Assembly (NCBI RefSeq): GCF_910592395.1
Contig: NC_088322.1
Span: 2,912,001 to 2,976,000 of the forward strand
Direction of reading: 5' to 3'
Source of the DNA: Lineus longissimus
Lineage: Eukaryota > Nemertea > Pilidiophora > Heteronemertea > Lineidae
DNA: 64,000 nucleotides
Shown: positions 63,569 through 64,000 of the stretch, in pieces
Layout: the number at the start of each line of letters is the position of its first letter
How positions within the stretch are numbered: position 1 is the first letter of the stretch
The notes under the pieces: model-generated
Database searches by the model: none
What the model was told of the DNA's origin: nothing
Seen by the model: only the letters and a program-made list of their open reading frames with translations
Position numbers and translations under genes: made by a program

Positions 63569-64000
63569 GTGAGAGCCTTTTTCTGCTCCGTCTCGTATTT
63601 CAGCAAATATACTGGCTTGTATCTCACCACATCGACATCATGATTGAACCAGTTTTGTGCATGCAGAAAATAGTCACAATCTTACATAATATAAAAGAAC
63701 AGATGAATGGCTGGACGAATTAGCCTAAGGCCAACCATTTGTGTAATATTTGTTAAAGATGATTTAGGTCTCATAAATGTTCTGTTTTCTTGATTACTGA
63801 TGTATTCTGTGCTCCTGTTACATTTCTATAATTCAATTCTAGTGACTCTGGTCACACTCGCAACAACCCAGATGGAGTTTGTTACATTATTTCTTGACCA
63901 TTTTGTGTGATCAATACATCCTGGACTTATTTATTTTAAATCATTATTTGAATTTTCCTTATTGTATTCATTTTTTGGGCATTGAAGAAGTGTTAACCTA
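63569..64000. other. 3' edge without further identified feature
   Basis: Probably intron of the KDZ-like gene; no further exon convincingly seen. Confidence 0.4.

Overview
This is eukaryotic DNA, most likely from a marine invertebrate animal: spliced transposon genes, tandem satellites and several metazoan transposon superfamilies are all present. I cannot name the species. Almost all recognisable coding sequence belongs to mobile elements; I see no convincing ordinary host gene.

Layout. (1) 1-19.2 kb: a Polinton/Maverick-like virus-derived element (element 1) folded into a giant inverted duplication. Near-identical arms of about 4.9 kb (125-5045 and 8386-18225) flank a 3.3-kb single-copy centre. 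It sits in an array of a ~168-bp tandem repeat. Its right arm is split by a ~4.9-kb PIF/Harbinger transposon (12504-17446, TAA target duplication) with an apparently intact spliced transposase, an interleaved antisense MADF/BESS-type gene and an 81-bp minisatellite. (2) 19.4-24.9 kb: two ~431-bp MITE copies flanking a decayed Mutator-like transposase and a His-Cys-box (I-PpoI-like) nuclease exon. (3) 24.9-26.4 kb: an 82-bp minisatellite. (4) 26.4-39.4 kb: a 179-bp satellite of about 72 monomers with a 100-N assembly gap. (5) 39378-60813: a second Polinton-like element (element 2), with 229-230-bp terminal inverted repeats, carrying a 3.9-kb TTAA-flanked Kolobok-type transposon (THAP gene plus a P2X7 C-terminal-domain gene). 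(6) 60.8-64 kb: a 5'-truncated CR1/L2-type LINE and exons resembling the N-terminal part of KDZ-type transposases.

Element 2 has the Polinton core: double-jelly-roll major capsid protein, two penton-like minor capsid proteins, packaging ATPase, chromodomain integrase and protein-primed-type DNA polymerase B. It also has an HNH-like protein, a glycine-rich membrane protein and several conserved unknowns. The capsid protein, ATPase, integrase and HNH genes are open; polymerase, both penton genes, a zinc-cluster gene and two long right-end genes carry stops or frameshifts. Element 1 has only the polymerase/penton-2/unknown module and shares its disabling mutations between arms.

The most interesting observations are: a candidate programmed -1 frameshift, conserved in both elements, that would add a PSAP-containing proline-rich tail to the glycine-rich membrane protein; a dispersed 25-nt double-hairpin nano-repeat inserted inside many element genes with compensating stem changes; a TAAAT-type sequence at or just before most element start codons, including a 12-bp palindrome that starts two divergent genes; and the palindromic architecture of element 1.
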